Source: Aselliscus stoliczkanus
Taxonomy: Eukaryota > Chordata > Mammalia > Chiroptera > Hipposideridae
Direction of reading: 5' to 3'
Assembly (NCBI GenBank): GCA_033961575.1
Contig: CM066735.1
Span: forward strand, 36,661,501 to 36,725,500
Length of the DNA: 64,000 nucleotides
Position numbers and translations under genes: made by a program. The notes beneath the pieces were generated by a model. That model searched no databases. It was given only the letters and a program-made list of their open reading frames with translations, and was not told where the DNA came from. Position 1 is the stretch's first letter. The number at the start of each line of letters is the position of its first letter. Shown one piece after another: positions 22,860-34,822 of the stretch.

Positions 22860-23555
22860 CTTCCAACATATTAGACACTCAATCAAATCTCAGCTAGATT
22901 CCATACAGATATTTATAAAGTTTACTGCTCTGGATTTAGATCTCTCTACTTCTTATTCTTTAGATTCAAGTCTTTCACTCTGACTACTTCTCAATAATTT
23001 TTTAAACCAGTTCCTCAATCAAAAACAACTCAGCAATGCATCTATAGTTAAATAAAAGTTATATTTATTGAGCAACAAGACCAGGGAGAATACACCTCAG
23101 AAGAACTATGGAGAATTTCAGTGAAATATAGCTGAGAGGGACTTCTTACAAGGTTTGAGCTTGTGCTAAATAACTCTACAGGAAGACTTAGTAATGGCAG
23201 GTCAATTCTCAATTGGAGGCTCTCAAAGACAATAGGAATTTGGTAGTTGATTATTTTAATACATTTTATCTAGAAAATAGGAGAATTAAAGAAAAGATAT
23301 GATCACCATTGGTAAATTGTCTCTCTCTTCTTCCAAATATGGTCATGGGTTGGTATTGTCAATGCCTTATTTAAAGCACTGTTTATCCCATGGAAACATT
23401 ATGCACTAGTTGGCATGTATCCTTTTTTTTTTTTTTTCACTTTCTCAGTAATTTTGTCTGATTTAAAATGTAATTGTATGACATTTTTCTTATACTCAAA
23501 ATGAATAGTTCCTCCCCCTTTGGGTCTATATATTTATTTAATTTTACATAATAAA
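22860..23555. other. Unassigned AT-rich sequence
   Basis: No feature recognised apart from a T-run at 23422-23437. Confidence 0.4.
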
Positions 23556-23559
23556 CTTT

Positions 23560-23870
23560 ATGTTCAACCACAACATATTTTACATAGAGAAATGTTCACT
23601 AATTATATCTGTACAACTTGATGAATTTTTGCAGTTGAAAACACCCATGTAACCACCACCCAGATCAAGAAAAATATTATCAGCATCACATAAACTTCCT
23701 CATGCTTCCCCCAAGCCATTGCTCCCTCTGTCAACCAAAAGTAATCCCTACCCTTTCTTCTTTTTTGTATCTTTATTGAGGTATAATTGACAAGTGAAAC
23801 TGTAAGTTATTAAAAGTGTGCAATGTGGTGATTTGATATAGCTATCAAAAGAATATTTTTAAAGGTAATT
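23560..23870 (-). mobile_element. Old L1 3'-UTR fragments, minus strand
   Basis: Two adjacent pieces: 23600-23755 has ACCCATGTAACCACCACCCA and AAACTTCCTCATGCTTCCCC; 23757-23850 has TTTATTGAGGTATAATTGAC and GTGCAATGTGGTGATTTGAT. Both are reverse complements of L1M 3'-UTR modules. Confidence 0.7.
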
Positions 23871-23879
23871 CCACTTTTG

Positions 23880-26800
23880 AACTTCATCCTTCCAATGTGG
23901 TAGAATAGCACTGGATTCATTTGACACAAATCTCTCTGTTTGACATTGTGCATGATACTTAATGATTCATCCAACAGCTAACATTTCTCCAGAAAGTAGT
24001 GCCTCCATTTCTTTGGTCCTTGATTATTTATTTTCTTACATTTTATCTGACTTTTGATGTGCATGTTTTATCTCAAGAATCAGATTGAAAATAAGAAGGA
24101 CATCTTATACTTGAATATTCTTATTCATGCCTAAATACAGTACACATTTTCCACTCTTATTTAGGTTATTTTCTCTCAGCATACACTTTGCTTACTGATC
24201 TTAAAGAAAAATTTCTCTTCCCCATGTTGTTACAATTGTGAGTTCCTTGTCTTTGAAAGAAATGATTGCAAAGCAATTTTCTTGCATAAATGAATATATT
24301 CCACCATAATGCTTAAATTAACATATGCACCCTATTTTATTAGTGGCAGACACACTGTGCATCAGAATTCACTGTGGAGTTATCAGGGTGTAGTACTTTA
24401 ACAAGAGCCACAGACCAAAATCATAGTAAATATTTCAGCCTCTATGACATCAGCCAAATTTAAGTAAACTTAAATTCTCAAACTTTAGGATCCAGAACTT
24501 TTATATTTTGTTTTTATTATTAATAATTTAGTAGTAGAGAAGTAACATAATTTAGACTCTTACATTTTGTTTAAATCAGAAAAGAAATTTTAGAGGCAAA
24601 TGCCAAGGGCAAAAGTACAAGGCGGAGGTAATAAAGGCCTAATCTACTGTGAGTATAGCATCAAAATACAGGTCCAGTTGCATTAAATACTTGTGGGAAA
24701 CTATAGAGATGGGCTGAATACGGAATATGAAAGTAAAGGACTTCAAAGTTAACTTTTAAGAATTTTGAGCCAAGAAGAATGATACAATCATCATTGTATT
24801 ATTAATATGAAAAGGAATGATGGAAATCAGTTTCTTTGTATGGGGAAGAATAAATCTAGTTTTAAATTCATTAAGTTCAAAGTACTAATTTAACTTGTTA
24901 TAGGAGATCTATGAGGAAATTGAAAAAAAGGAACCAAAGCTTTCTTGGCTAATCAAAGCCAAGTATTAAAATGAGTATCTTCATCATAAAGGCAAAAGTT
25001 GCAACCATGGAACAGAAAAAATGGGTAGAGAGAAGGAAGACATGAATATTTCATTATAGAAAAATACATCATGCTTTTATTTAGGCCGATATCTCTGTGA
25101 GTAGGGTGGAGCAGAGGGCTTTATAGTCAGTATAAATAAGAGCCCCAGGTTCTTCAGTAACGTTACTAAAAACATCAAATGAATACTTTTTTAAAGACCC
25201 TTTCTGAGATGAGTTCAGTGAATGCCTTTTGTATTCCTAGGAATATTCAACAGTTCATAGTCAAAATTTTTTTTCTGCTTTGCAATGGTAAAAGTTTTTA
25301 TTTCTGCCATTGTCTTTTTGCATACTGATGTATGCTCTGTTTTGCTTATTGACTTAATCCTTCTATGCCCATCCAACTAACTGTGTCCTTCCTTCCTTCT
25401 CCTCATGGGTTAAAATGTAAGTAACATGCACGAAGTGCCTGATCTCACAATAATGTGAAAAGATGGAAAAAACAGTGAAAAGCTCAGGCAAAGGATCAAA
25501 CACTATGAGTACCACAAGGGAGCATATCAGACAGGGGAAAAGAAACCAACATTTTCAGTGCCTGTCACAGATGGTACAACATCCTTATTTCTACTTGTGC
25601 TGCTGTTTACCTGACAGCCCCTAAGAGCTCTTTGGGAACCACTGTGATTTTTCAAATAAATATGTATTTCAGTTTGTGTGCTTCTCTTGAGAACTCATTT
25701 TAATTACCCAGTAGACATTAACAGTGACTTCCAAGCTGTTACTTTCTATTATGTCCTGTAAATGATCCTGTGGCTCTTTTAAAAATGCATCTTTGACCTA
25801 AAGATGATGAGGGTACTGAAGCAGTTGTGACATTAGGCAATATAAATTCTCCTCAGTTGGAAGGAACTAGGCAGATTTCCTAAAGAACCCTGGTCTATGA
25901 CTTCCACATATGAACATTGTGTTTAATATTTTCATGAATTGTACCTTCAAAGTGTGTCAAATAAAATCCATGTAGTCTTCATGAGAGTCCCTCTGGTTGC
26001 ACACTTTGAATCTAATATAGGAAATTATTTATGACTTAACTAATCCTTCAGGTAACTGAAAGGAACACGAATGAACAAAAATTAACCATAAACTACTTTT
26101 CTGCTTAATGCTTCACATCATGCTATTATGTCTCTTTTGCTATGGATAGCACATTCTTTTTGAATAAAACCAAGTTTATTCCTCTGTGATTTCAAAGATC
26201 TAATTATTAGTTTAGCTCATCACATTTGTAAAGATTTCTATGAATATATGAATAAATACAAGTATGTAACAAATTACAGTGTAATATAGTAATACATATA
26301 ACTAAAAAAGATGACTTTCTTCTAATTTACTTGCTTTTACAAACCCTTTTTCCTCAGACACCTGGAAGAAACTTGGAATGGGTTAGTTCCTTTCTTCAAA
26401 GCCATTTTGTCTTGAGAAACTACAAAAAAGAATTTTAAGAAAACTCTGATTGTTCTGTTACTTTTTTTCCCTTTCAAGATTGTAGTTCTAAAACACAGAA
26501 GTCCATCTAAGAATCCTTTTTTTTTTTCATTTTGTAGCAAATAGAAATTTATCCTGGAACTCCCTACAGAAACCTGAGAGAAAATCAATGATCACTCTGA
26601 CAAGAACAATGCCACTTTCTTTTGAACGGGTCACCTAGCTCCTAGTAACATATTCTCCCAGGACAGTTTATTTAGAAAATCAGACCAATCACGTTTGAGC
26701 TTGCTCATTACTCTGGTTACCAGTCACACACAATATATAAAAAAAAACTTAAACTTCACAACTACTGGGAACTATTTTTTAGTGTACTATTTCATGAGCA

Positions 26801-26955
26801 AGAATCATTATATTCGTCTGGTACAAACAGCAGCCGCTGCTGTGACCATTCCTGCTTGGATTTGTTTGTTAAGTCTGAATCAGTAAATGGAGTGAGGCAC
26901 ATTATCTTCTTTTAGATGAGTCATTATAGGATATTATCTGAAAACCTGGTCTTTT
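23880..26955. other. Unassigned AT-rich sequence
   Basis: About 3 kb with no recognised repeat, gene or RNA. Short ORFs (26337-26588 minus, 26695-26886 plus) have no domain. Confidence 0.4.
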
Positions 26956-26959
26956 AAGC

Positions 26960-27200
26960 CAGACTATTGTGATATGGAATCCTGATTCACCACTTACCAA
27001 CTTTGTATCTTTGTATTCTTGGACATGTTACTTAAATCTCTGAACTTCCATTTCATCGTTTGAAAAATGCAGATAGTAATACCAAAAAAAGATGGTTCTG
27101 TTGATTTACTTAGATGTTTCTTACAAAAGCTTTAGTATTGGGCCTGGTACATGGATGCCCTTAGAATTGGTGAATTGGTTCTGTTGCTATTGCTATACTA
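26960..27200 (+). repeat. MIR SINE
   Basis: MIR order: ATCCTGATTCACCACTTACC, TTGGACATGTTACTTAAATC, CATTTCATCGTTTGAAAAAT, and ATTGGGCCTGGTACATGGAT near the 3' end. Confidence 0.8.
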
Positions 27201-27730
27201 ATCCACTTCATTTGGAGAAAGAACCTATGTATTTATATTCAAAAATCTTTAATGACAGTGTTAAAACCTGAATGTGTCATCGCTATGATGTTATCATTAT
27301 TTCTAAATTTTGGAACATTTTAAAATGAATAGATTTACAGCCTCAAACTATAGCCGTTTAAGATCTTTGAAGTTTTTATGACTTAAAAGGGAAAAAGAGG
27401 CACTATTTGAGATGGGGATATTAGGGTACAGTTTCAGGAGGGGTAAAGCAGAGGTTGGGATTCCCTTTTCCACCTGTAGTGATGTCTGTGATTGTTTATC
27501 ACAGTGCCAAAGCTGCCTCCTTAAGAACCTACCTTGTGTGTTTAATCCTCAGCAGAAACTTCATTTATGACAGTAAGAAATAGTATGCATGGAGCTGAGT
27601 CCTCTCCTGCAAAGTTCTCTTTTTCTCTCTCTCAAAGTTATTTCCAGTTCAAATACATAACTTATGGATTGGCTGCTTCTTAGTAAATCTATGTCATTAT
27701 AGCAATAGGTAATAAACAGGCAGGTAGTCA
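27201..27730. other. Unassigned sequence
   Basis: No feature recognised. Confidence 0.4.
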
Positions 27731-27734
27731 CAAG

Positions 27735-27940
27735 AGAGGAAGAGGAATTACCGTGTGCTAGCACTGCTCTCAGTGTTTTTCCTGTAATGACTTGCATAGT
27801 CATTACAACCCTGTGAGATAGATACTATTTTTGCCCCTACTTTATAGAGGACGGAACACAGGCACAGGGATTTTAAGTGACTTGCCCAAGGTAATGGCTC
27901 ATAAATGACAAACTCAGGTGGCATGACTTCAAGACACTTA
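27735..27940 (-). repeat. MIR SINE, minus strand
   Basis: The plus strand shows the reverse MIR pattern: TCATTACAACCCTGTGAGAT, CTACTTTATAGAGGACGGAA and AAGTGACTTGCCCAAGGTAA. Well preserved. Confidence 0.85.
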
Positions 27941-28299
27941 AATAGAACACTATACTGTGTCAGTGAGAAAGATGGCAACTAATTTAGTATAACATTGATT
28001 TTTAAATTTTTATCTTAAATAATAAATCCATGTAATGAATTAGATCATTGAAAACAGTTAAATTAAATGAACTATCTAAGACTTCATAGTTCTTTAGAGA
28101 AGAAGGTTGGACCGAAACCCAGGTTTTCTTTCTACGAAGACTCTCCTTGTTCTTCTGTACCACAGCTCAGTAGTAACAAGATGGAGTGGTTCCAAGCCTG
28201 CAAACTGCTTTTGGTAACTACGTTTTACCGAGAATGAAGAGATTTGTGTACTTTTATAAATGAATAAAATCTTGATATGCTATTATTAAAACCTGAACA

Positions 28300-28749
28300 G
28301 GGCCGGCCAAGTGGTGCGTTGTTTGAGAGCTGGCTTGGGATGCCAGCGGCCCTGGTTCAGATCTCACATATGAGGGCCAGTGACACTGCCCTCTACAGCT
28401 AAGATGGTGAACAACAGCTCCACCTGGAGCTGGAGCTGGGCTGCTGTGAGTCCCCAGGACGGCATATCTGTAGCCCCTGCTGCAGTGCGCTGCCATAGGC
28501 TACAGTGAGTGGCTGGCAGCCGGTGTGAGCTGCCAAGAGCTGCCGTGAGCAGCTGTCCAGAGGCCCATGACGGATCTGCCTCACGCAGGAAGAGAGTAAT
28601 GACAATACCAACATGAGCCAGTGAAACGACACCCTCCACAGCTAAACTGAAGAACAAAAGGACAGCAACTTGTCTGTTCCCCTTCCCCAGTTCCCCAATG
28701 CTGATGCCGTCTCCCAATTCCCCATAAAATCTTAAAAAAAAAAAAAAAA
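28300..28749 (+). mobile_element. Long T+ SINE
   Basis: Head GGGCCGGCCAAGTGGTGC, B-box-like GGTTCAGATCTC, GCTGCAG/GTGAGTGG body, TTCCCCA tail ending in ATAAAATCTTAAAA. The duplication CTGAACA is at 28293-28299 and 28750-28756. Reverse-strand ORFs here (28254-28496, 28364-28717) are repeat-derived. Confidence 0.92.
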
Positions 28750-28756
28750 CTGAACA

Positions 28757-29760
28757 AAAGGCAGACCTATAAATAAAAAAATATAGATATTATGATTGCT
28801 TAAATAATATTTAAACAAATTCATTGAATTTGGATACAAAATATATTAAGATAAAAATCAGTTACGAATATACATTTAGAAATAACTATTAACAAGGGCA
28901 ATTTACCAAGGTGGGAGGAGTTGTCTAATTTGCTTTGGTCTTACAGATATGTCGCTGTTTGTAATTTTAAAATATACTATGAGATAAAGTAATATTTTCC
29001 AGCATATATTAGGTATAGAACAAGATGGTTACATAATCTGAATGACATATCATTATTGGTTAATTAAATTTTGCTTCATAGATTCAAAATTGATAAGCAA
29101 TGTTGCCACGACCTTGTATTAGATAAAAGAAAAAGGAAAGAGAATAAGCAGTGTGCTGTATATGATACAAGGTACACTAAGAAACAACTCTAGTTTCTCT
29201 GATGGAGCTCAGAAGAGGGATAAGACAAATATATAAAAGTCAGCTTTTCCCTGTTTACAGCAAAGCACCAGCTGTATCAGAGTTATAATGAGCATAAAGC
29301 TTAACAAGCATACAAAGACTGTCAACAATCAGCTGTGAGCTATGGGTCAAGGTATTTAATTTGGGGGTCACTGTTTCCTCATCATTCAGATGAAAGAGTG
29401 GTACAAGATGATATCTTAGATTCTTCCTAGTTCTAATAGTCTATTTTATACAGAAAATTGGTTGATACAGCAGCAACAATACCAATTAAGCATGAACATT
29501 AAGAGGATCCAACCATTTGGACTATATTATTTACACCACGATTTAGTTGAGGAGTTACACAGATAAATAACTTCAGTCTCCTTGGGATTTTATTTCTTTG
29601 TTTAGTCAACAAATGTTGTTGAAAGCCTACAATTTACCTGCCTCTGTTGAAAGGGCTGGAATACACTGATGAGTAAGACATATGCTTCTACTAAAGAGAC
29701 ACACAGCCCTGTTCAAGAAAATCATCCAAGAAGCTGGTATGGGAAATGAGGGTTTTTTGA
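28757..29760. other. Unassigned sequence
   Basis: No gene or family recognised. A faint MIR-like phrase (CACTGTTTCCTCATCATTCA) lies at about 29370. Confidence 0.4.
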
Positions 29761-29770
29761 AGACACTTTT

Positions 29771-30220
29771 CTTTTTTTTCTTTTTTTTAAGATTTTATTG
29801 GGGAATTGGGGGAGAGGAAGAGCATTGGGGAATCGGGGAAAGGGAACAGACAAGTTGCTGTCCTTTTGTTGTTCAGTCTAGTTGTGGAGGACGTCGCTTC
29901 ACTGGCCCATGTTGGTATTATCGTTTTCTCTTCCCGGGTGAGGCAGTCGCTCGCCGGTCATTGGACGGCCACTTACGACAGATCATGGAAGCTGCCAGCC
30001 AGCCCCACTGCAGCCTATGCCGCTGCCCGCGACTCACAGCAGCCCAGCTCCAGGTTGAGCTGTTGTTCACCATCTTAGCTGTAGAGGGCACAGCTTCACT
30101 GGCCCATGTGGGATCCGAACCGGGGTCCTGCTGCTCAAAGCTGATTACCCAAATCAACTCTTAACCAACACTCCACTTGGCCAGCCCTGAACTCTTAACC
30201 AACACTCCTAACTTGGCCAG
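29771..30220 (-). mobile_element. Long SINE, minus strand, with a duplicated head end
   Basis: The T-run at 29771-29788 is the tail, followed by AAGATTTTATTGGGG and a CTTCCCGGGTGAGGCAG body. The head end CTTAACCAACACTCCACTTGGCCAGC occurs at about 30163-30186, and a second, slightly altered copy follows at 30193-30220. The duplication CACTTTT is at 29764-29770 and 30221-30227, outside both copies, so the doubled head was part of the inserted cDNA. The 160-residue plus-strand ORF at 29682-30164 only reads through this SINE. Confidence 0.88.
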
Positions 30221-30227
30221 CACTTTT

Positions 30228-30565
30228 TTGAATACATTAATCATCATTTGACTTTCCTCAGGCTGCTGTTCGACATTAGATCCTGAATTTTCCAACATCC
30301 CTGTCAGCCCTGCTCCCCACAGACTGGCGAGCTCCCTCTAGCCAGATTGGCATGTTGCTAGTTTCTTCTGACAGGAATTTTGTATAGCTAGTTTTGTATA
30401 CTGACAAAAGACTTCATATTTGAAAGTCAGCAACCAGAGACCTCAGTTCATGTCTTAACTTCCTGGTTGTGTCTCTTAAAAGTATGTTTATACTATACAC
30501 CCTCTAGATTCTCAATTCCATATACTCTTGCAATGGTTAATAAAAAGAGAATATAAAATAAAGTG
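30228..30565. other. Unassigned sequence
   Basis: No feature recognised. Confidence 0.4.
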
Positions 30566-30569
30566 GGAG

Positions 30570-30580
30570 AAAGAAAGAAA

Positions 30581-30654
<74 letters not shown>

Positions 30655-30763
30655 AACATCAGGGAGGGAGGGAGGGAGGGAGGGCGGGGGGGAGGGAGGG
30701 AGGGAGGGGGGGAGGGAGGGAGGGAGGGAGAGAGAGAAAGAGAGAAAGAGAGAGAGAGAGAAA
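30570..30763. repeat. Polypurine block (GAAA)n-(GGGA)n-(GA)n
   Basis: About 190 bp, almost all purine on the plus strand: GAAA units to 30656, a short CATC break, GGGA units to about 30730, then GA. All long ORFs here (lysine/arginine/glutamate or serine/leucine-rich, both strands) are products of the repeat. Confidence 0.97.
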
Positions 30764-31110
30764 GACACACAGCCTTCCCAGCAGGCAGCATATTATATCT
30801 TAAAATCCCTGTTTCTCCATATAAATGTTACTAGAGTGTTCTTGCTACAGAAACAACAGGTCCATCAAAGCGGAAGTCCTAAATGAGGAGAACAAAGAAG
30901 CCTCAACAATGAAGACAATATTTGAGAGACATTTTGTGTGCTCAATAGTTTACTAAAGGAGAAAGAACACTAAAGATAGAAGGAAAAACTTGGACAACGA
31001 CATTAAAATTGGCCTAGTGAGCCTAAGATTCAGGGCCATAGGAAAAAGATAAAAAAGTGAAGAGGGGAGAACAGTATTGCTTTAGAAGTGGATTATAAAT
31101 TGAATCATAT
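30764..31110. other. Unassigned sequence
   Basis: No feature recognised. Confidence 0.4.
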
Positions 31111-31112
31111 AA

Positions 31113-31519
31113 TTTATTGGTGAACCGGGGAAAGGAACAGACAAGTTGCTGTCTTTTTGTTCTTCAGTCTAGTTGTGGAGGACGTTGCTTCACTGGCCCA
31201 TGTTGGTATCATCATTGCGCTCTTCCCGGATGAGGCAGATGATCGGTCGCCATCCTCTGGATGGTCGCTTACCGCAGCTGTCGGCAGTTCGCGCTGGCTG
31301 CCAGACGCTCACACTGGTTGCTGGCCGCTCACTGTAGCCTATGGCAGCCCACTGCAGCAGGGGCTGCACCCTACACCGTCGCCGGGGCTCGCACAGCCCA
31401 GCTCCAGGTGGAGCTGTTAGCTGTGGAGGGCAGTGTCACTGGCCCTCATATGTGGGATCTGAACCGGGGCTGCTGGAATCCCAAGCCAGCTCTTAACCAA
31501 TACACCACTCAGCCAGCCC
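31113..31519 (-). mobile_element. Long SINE, minus strand, 3' tail lost
   Basis: On the minus strand the head (GGGCTGGCTGAGTGG) lies at 31519, then the B-box-like GGTTCAGATCCC, GCTGCAG body and CAACTAGACTGAAGAAC. The tail stops at the CCCCGGTTCACCAATAAA level without a poly(A). Its flanks give no clear duplication. Confidence 0.88.
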
Positions 31520-31599
31520 AATTATGATTTTTTTTTTTAACTTCAGTTTTCTTCTTTCTCAGTCTTTTTTTTTTTTTTTCTGTAAGGTATGCTTGCCTC

Positions 31600-31760
31600 C
31601 TTGTGGCACTGCTCATTCTGTTTACCTTAAACTTATATAATACCAGAGCTTATACTTAGCATTATAAGCTACCTCAGGGCAGAGATCTTGCCTTATTTAT
31701 TTTGTATTTCCAAAAGCAAGGTCAAAAACATTTGTGACATAATGAATGGAGGATTAACAT
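31600..31760 (+). repeat. L2 LINE 3' fragment
   Basis: TAAGCTACCTCAGGGCAGAG, then TCTTGCCTTATTTATTTTGT and TGAATGGAGG fit the L2 tail. Confidence 0.65.
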
Positions 31761-31764
31761 ATTG

Positions 31765-33080
31765 AAGATATACCCGGAGTTTTAGATTCTTAGCTCAAGA
31801 TACCTCTTTCTCATCTTAAAAGTTAAATTATTATTAATTTTTTGTTACAATAAAATCAATGGAACTCTCTTCCTGCATTTTGCAACTTGGTCATACCTCC
31901 GGAGTTCAGAATACAAAAATTATTTCTTAATCCTAAAATTTATATACAGATACCAGAATGAGGTTAAACTATATCTGAAAAGTGTTACCAATAAAAATAA
32001 ATATTAGAGATGCTTTGATATGTTTTTCTTTTTAAAAAAGAGAAGTGAAAGATTATATCCATTATATTTTTAAGAGTGATGAAAATTGAGATACTCTAAG
32101 AAAAGCAAGGCAATATGTGTTAGACAGTTGCTTCCCATTTCTGAAATGAATTTCATTCTTACATTCCAGGCATTAAAACTGTAACCAACTGAAATGGAGT
32201 CTGCCTAAACAAAACAAAACGGTATAAAGAGTTCCCCTACCAAAAAAAATGTTTAAATTTTTCTCTCACCTTCACATTTATTAATGTTTCTGTAAAATAG
32301 ATTCTCAACCTTTGTTATTGATGTTTCATTTACTTATGTATATATATTCAAACACTAAAAGAAAGAGAAGGCTCATGGGATTTGAAAGTGTGGAATTACA
32401 GGCTTGGCCTTAACATGGAGGAGAAAATGAAACTTTCTTCCTACAGCATTTCATGGTAGTTAACCATAAAATAAAGTTGACAGATTGTCAACACTGTAGA
32501 AATCCTATACAAATCTAGGTCATGGTATTCAGCTCCCAGTAATGTCTCTTGATAGCAATATTTCAGAGTATTCCATTGGTTTAAACTCTGTTTTGGAATG
32601 TCAGCCTGGGTTCACAGATGCTTAGAACAGCCTCACATAGAAAGTCAAAGCTTAGTAAAGCTACTCAGAAAACAACAAATCACAAGGGGCTCATTATTGC
32701 ACTAATATGTAAGTATCAATTCCTTATAGGGTCCCTTACCTGACCTGGTTTTGAACATTTTCCTGAGGTGGGCAGGGCAATAAAAAACTCTGGGTGATAT
32801 GTTCCTAATGAAAGTTTCCCATGTCATAGTAAAATGATCCCATTTATCATTACCATTGTCACCTACTTAGTATATACTATTTCGGACATTCTTAGAAGAC
32901 TACCAGACACTGATTCTACACTCTATCATGATAAATGGCTCACCCTAGACTCTCCAAGCTCTCCTGTCTTGGATCAGAGTCACATGCACAGTCGCTGCCA
33001 AATGAATTTCAATTCATTCACTGAGAGGTAAAAAATGCTATTAGTTGGTTTGAGAAAAAGATCAATTAAGAAAGAATTTT
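31765..33080. other. Unassigned sequence
   Basis: No feature recognised; the short ORF at 32834-33031 has no domain. Confidence 0.4.
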
Positions 33081-33084
33081 AAGC

Positions 33085-33260
33085 ATCTTTTAAGTGCTTA
33101 TCTCTGTGTAAGGCAATGCTGAAGGAGAAAGAAAAAATGTTTTTGATATAATCCCTGCCCTCCAAAAGCTTATAACCTAACTAGGGAGAAGATTAAAAAA
33201 CAAACAAAAAAACAACTTAGGTGCTAAACTGTATGATACACAAGAGTTAAGCCAATGTGA
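33085..33260. repeat. Unnamed ancient repeat
   Basis: AATCCCTGCCCTCCAAAAGC then TTATAACCTAACTAGGGAGA resembles a common old mammalian repeat also seen at about 2158-2394 and 44240-44480. The family name is not certain. Confidence 0.45.
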
Positions 33261-34265
33261 GAAGAATAATAATTAAACTATTAGACAAATAATTCCCAGA
33301 GCAACAAGATTCCCTATAATTCCCTGGATTTATTTTGCAGCATCCTAAGACATTTGTTTTAGAGAGTGTCAGTGTTTTCATATCTACTTACTGCTATTAT
33401 TTCTTATGTCCTCAAATCCAAAACCAAAAAGACTTGCATTTGTCTAATTCCCCTCTGATAAATTGTGGGTATACATTCTAATTTTTTTTCTTTATATGTT
33501 TTAATTCAGAAAAAAATTAATAAAAAGTAGTTTTTATTGAGCAAACTGAAGCACCTTTGGAGTAAGTCATAGGAAGAATGAAGGTGGCAAAAATGTGCTT
33601 GCCTATCCAGAGACAATGCATATTAACTGATACCAGATATTAATGAAAAAGATCATCTAATCTGACATGGGCCAGAATGGATTCAAACTGATTGAAGACA
33701 TATTACACTCATTCAAAAAAGGCTGAAGAGAAAACTCAGTCCACAAAGGGAAAATGCCTGTAGGGCCTTATAAATCCTGCTTCAAGCTTAAAAGGAACTG
33801 TGACTCAAATATAATTTATAATATAGGTATATACATATAACTTTTCACAATGATATGTTTGTAAAGAAAGACAGAGACACTGCTTCTAAGAACACATGTT
33901 CAGCATTACAGAGACACAATTACATAACTACAAAAATTCAAGGCCATTCCTTCCATTAGGATTTGATATTTGAAGGACTCAAATACCTAAAGATGTTCCA
34001 GAACTGAGTTGGTTATAGACAAAGCGATGGGCTATTCGCCAATTTAACTCGCAGTTCTTTATAAGTGTATGAATGTGTTTATACATAGGTGTGTGTGTGC
34101 ACATGAGTGTGTGTATAAACTTATAATCATTCTGAAACTCCACTGATAATAATTCAACAATGGCATTTTGTCACATCATAACCTGCCTGTCTGCCTTCAT
34201 GCACCTCTCCATAAAAACAGATCATAACTTATTATGCTTACTGTATATATCCCCACTTGGAACCA
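33261..34265. other. Unassigned sequence
   Basis: AT-rich; a short TG run at about 34090-34113 is the only pattern. Confidence 0.4.
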
Positions 34266-34270
34266 AAGGA

Positions 34271-34822
34271 TGTCTGGTCAGTCAGAGACAGGTAAGTTTT
34301 CTCAAGAGAGAGGGACAACCCAAGCCAGACGCGGTTGCGTGGGTGCCAGCGGGTGCCCTTGGGTGCCATGGGAGAAATCAGGGAGAGAAGAAAAGGGGCA
34401 TAAACCCCTTGTTTCAAATTCTGGCAGCCTGCCTGTGAAATGACCTATTGATATGATAATACCTGTCCTCCCTGCATTCTTATCAGTAAGCCTTGGCAGA
34501 GGAAGCTTCTGTCTCTTTAAGAGGTGTAGGACAATAAACTCACGGGGCCTCTGGTAATGGCAGTTTGCAGGCATGGGAAATTAGGCCTGGAGGTTAATTC
34601 TTGGGTGTGAGACTCACAGACCACGGAAGCTACATTGACCCTGGCTTATGTGTAAGATAATAAAAGGATCAGTCAGGCCAGATTTGGGGCTCCAGTTCAT
34701 GAGACTGAAGTCCCGAATTGTTTTCTCTCCTATTTTGTGTGTGTCTCTCTCTCTCTTTGTCGTAACCTTTCGCCATCGCTTCTCCACTCCCACCTGCTCT
34801 GTCATGCAGGAACGTGACAGCA
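34271..34822 (+). mobile_element. Candidate solo LTR, class II-like
   Basis: GC-richer than its flanks. It begins TGTCTGGTCAG and ends within CGTGACAGCA (TG...CA form). There are two AATAAA signals (34533-34538, and 34659-34664 in GATAATAAAAGG). Downstream of the second lie a TGTGTGTCTCTCTCTC tract and a pyrimidine-rich stretch, as in an R/U5 region. No convincing duplication was found, so the ends may be off by several bases. No internal retroviral sequence is present. It shares no obvious similarity with the other LTR family here. Confidence 0.55.

Noticed and set aside
28364..28717. 117-residue minus-strand ORF
   Set aside because: Repeat-derived: the same peptide phrases appear at other SINE loci in the window.
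29682..30164. 160-residue plus-strand ORF
   Set aside because: It reads through a minus-strand SINE; the residues match translations of the other SINE copies.
30493..30886. Several ORFs of 84-107 residues on both strands
   Set aside because: They are translations of the GAAA/GGGA array (Lys/Arg/Glu or Phe/Leu/Ser periodicity), not genes.
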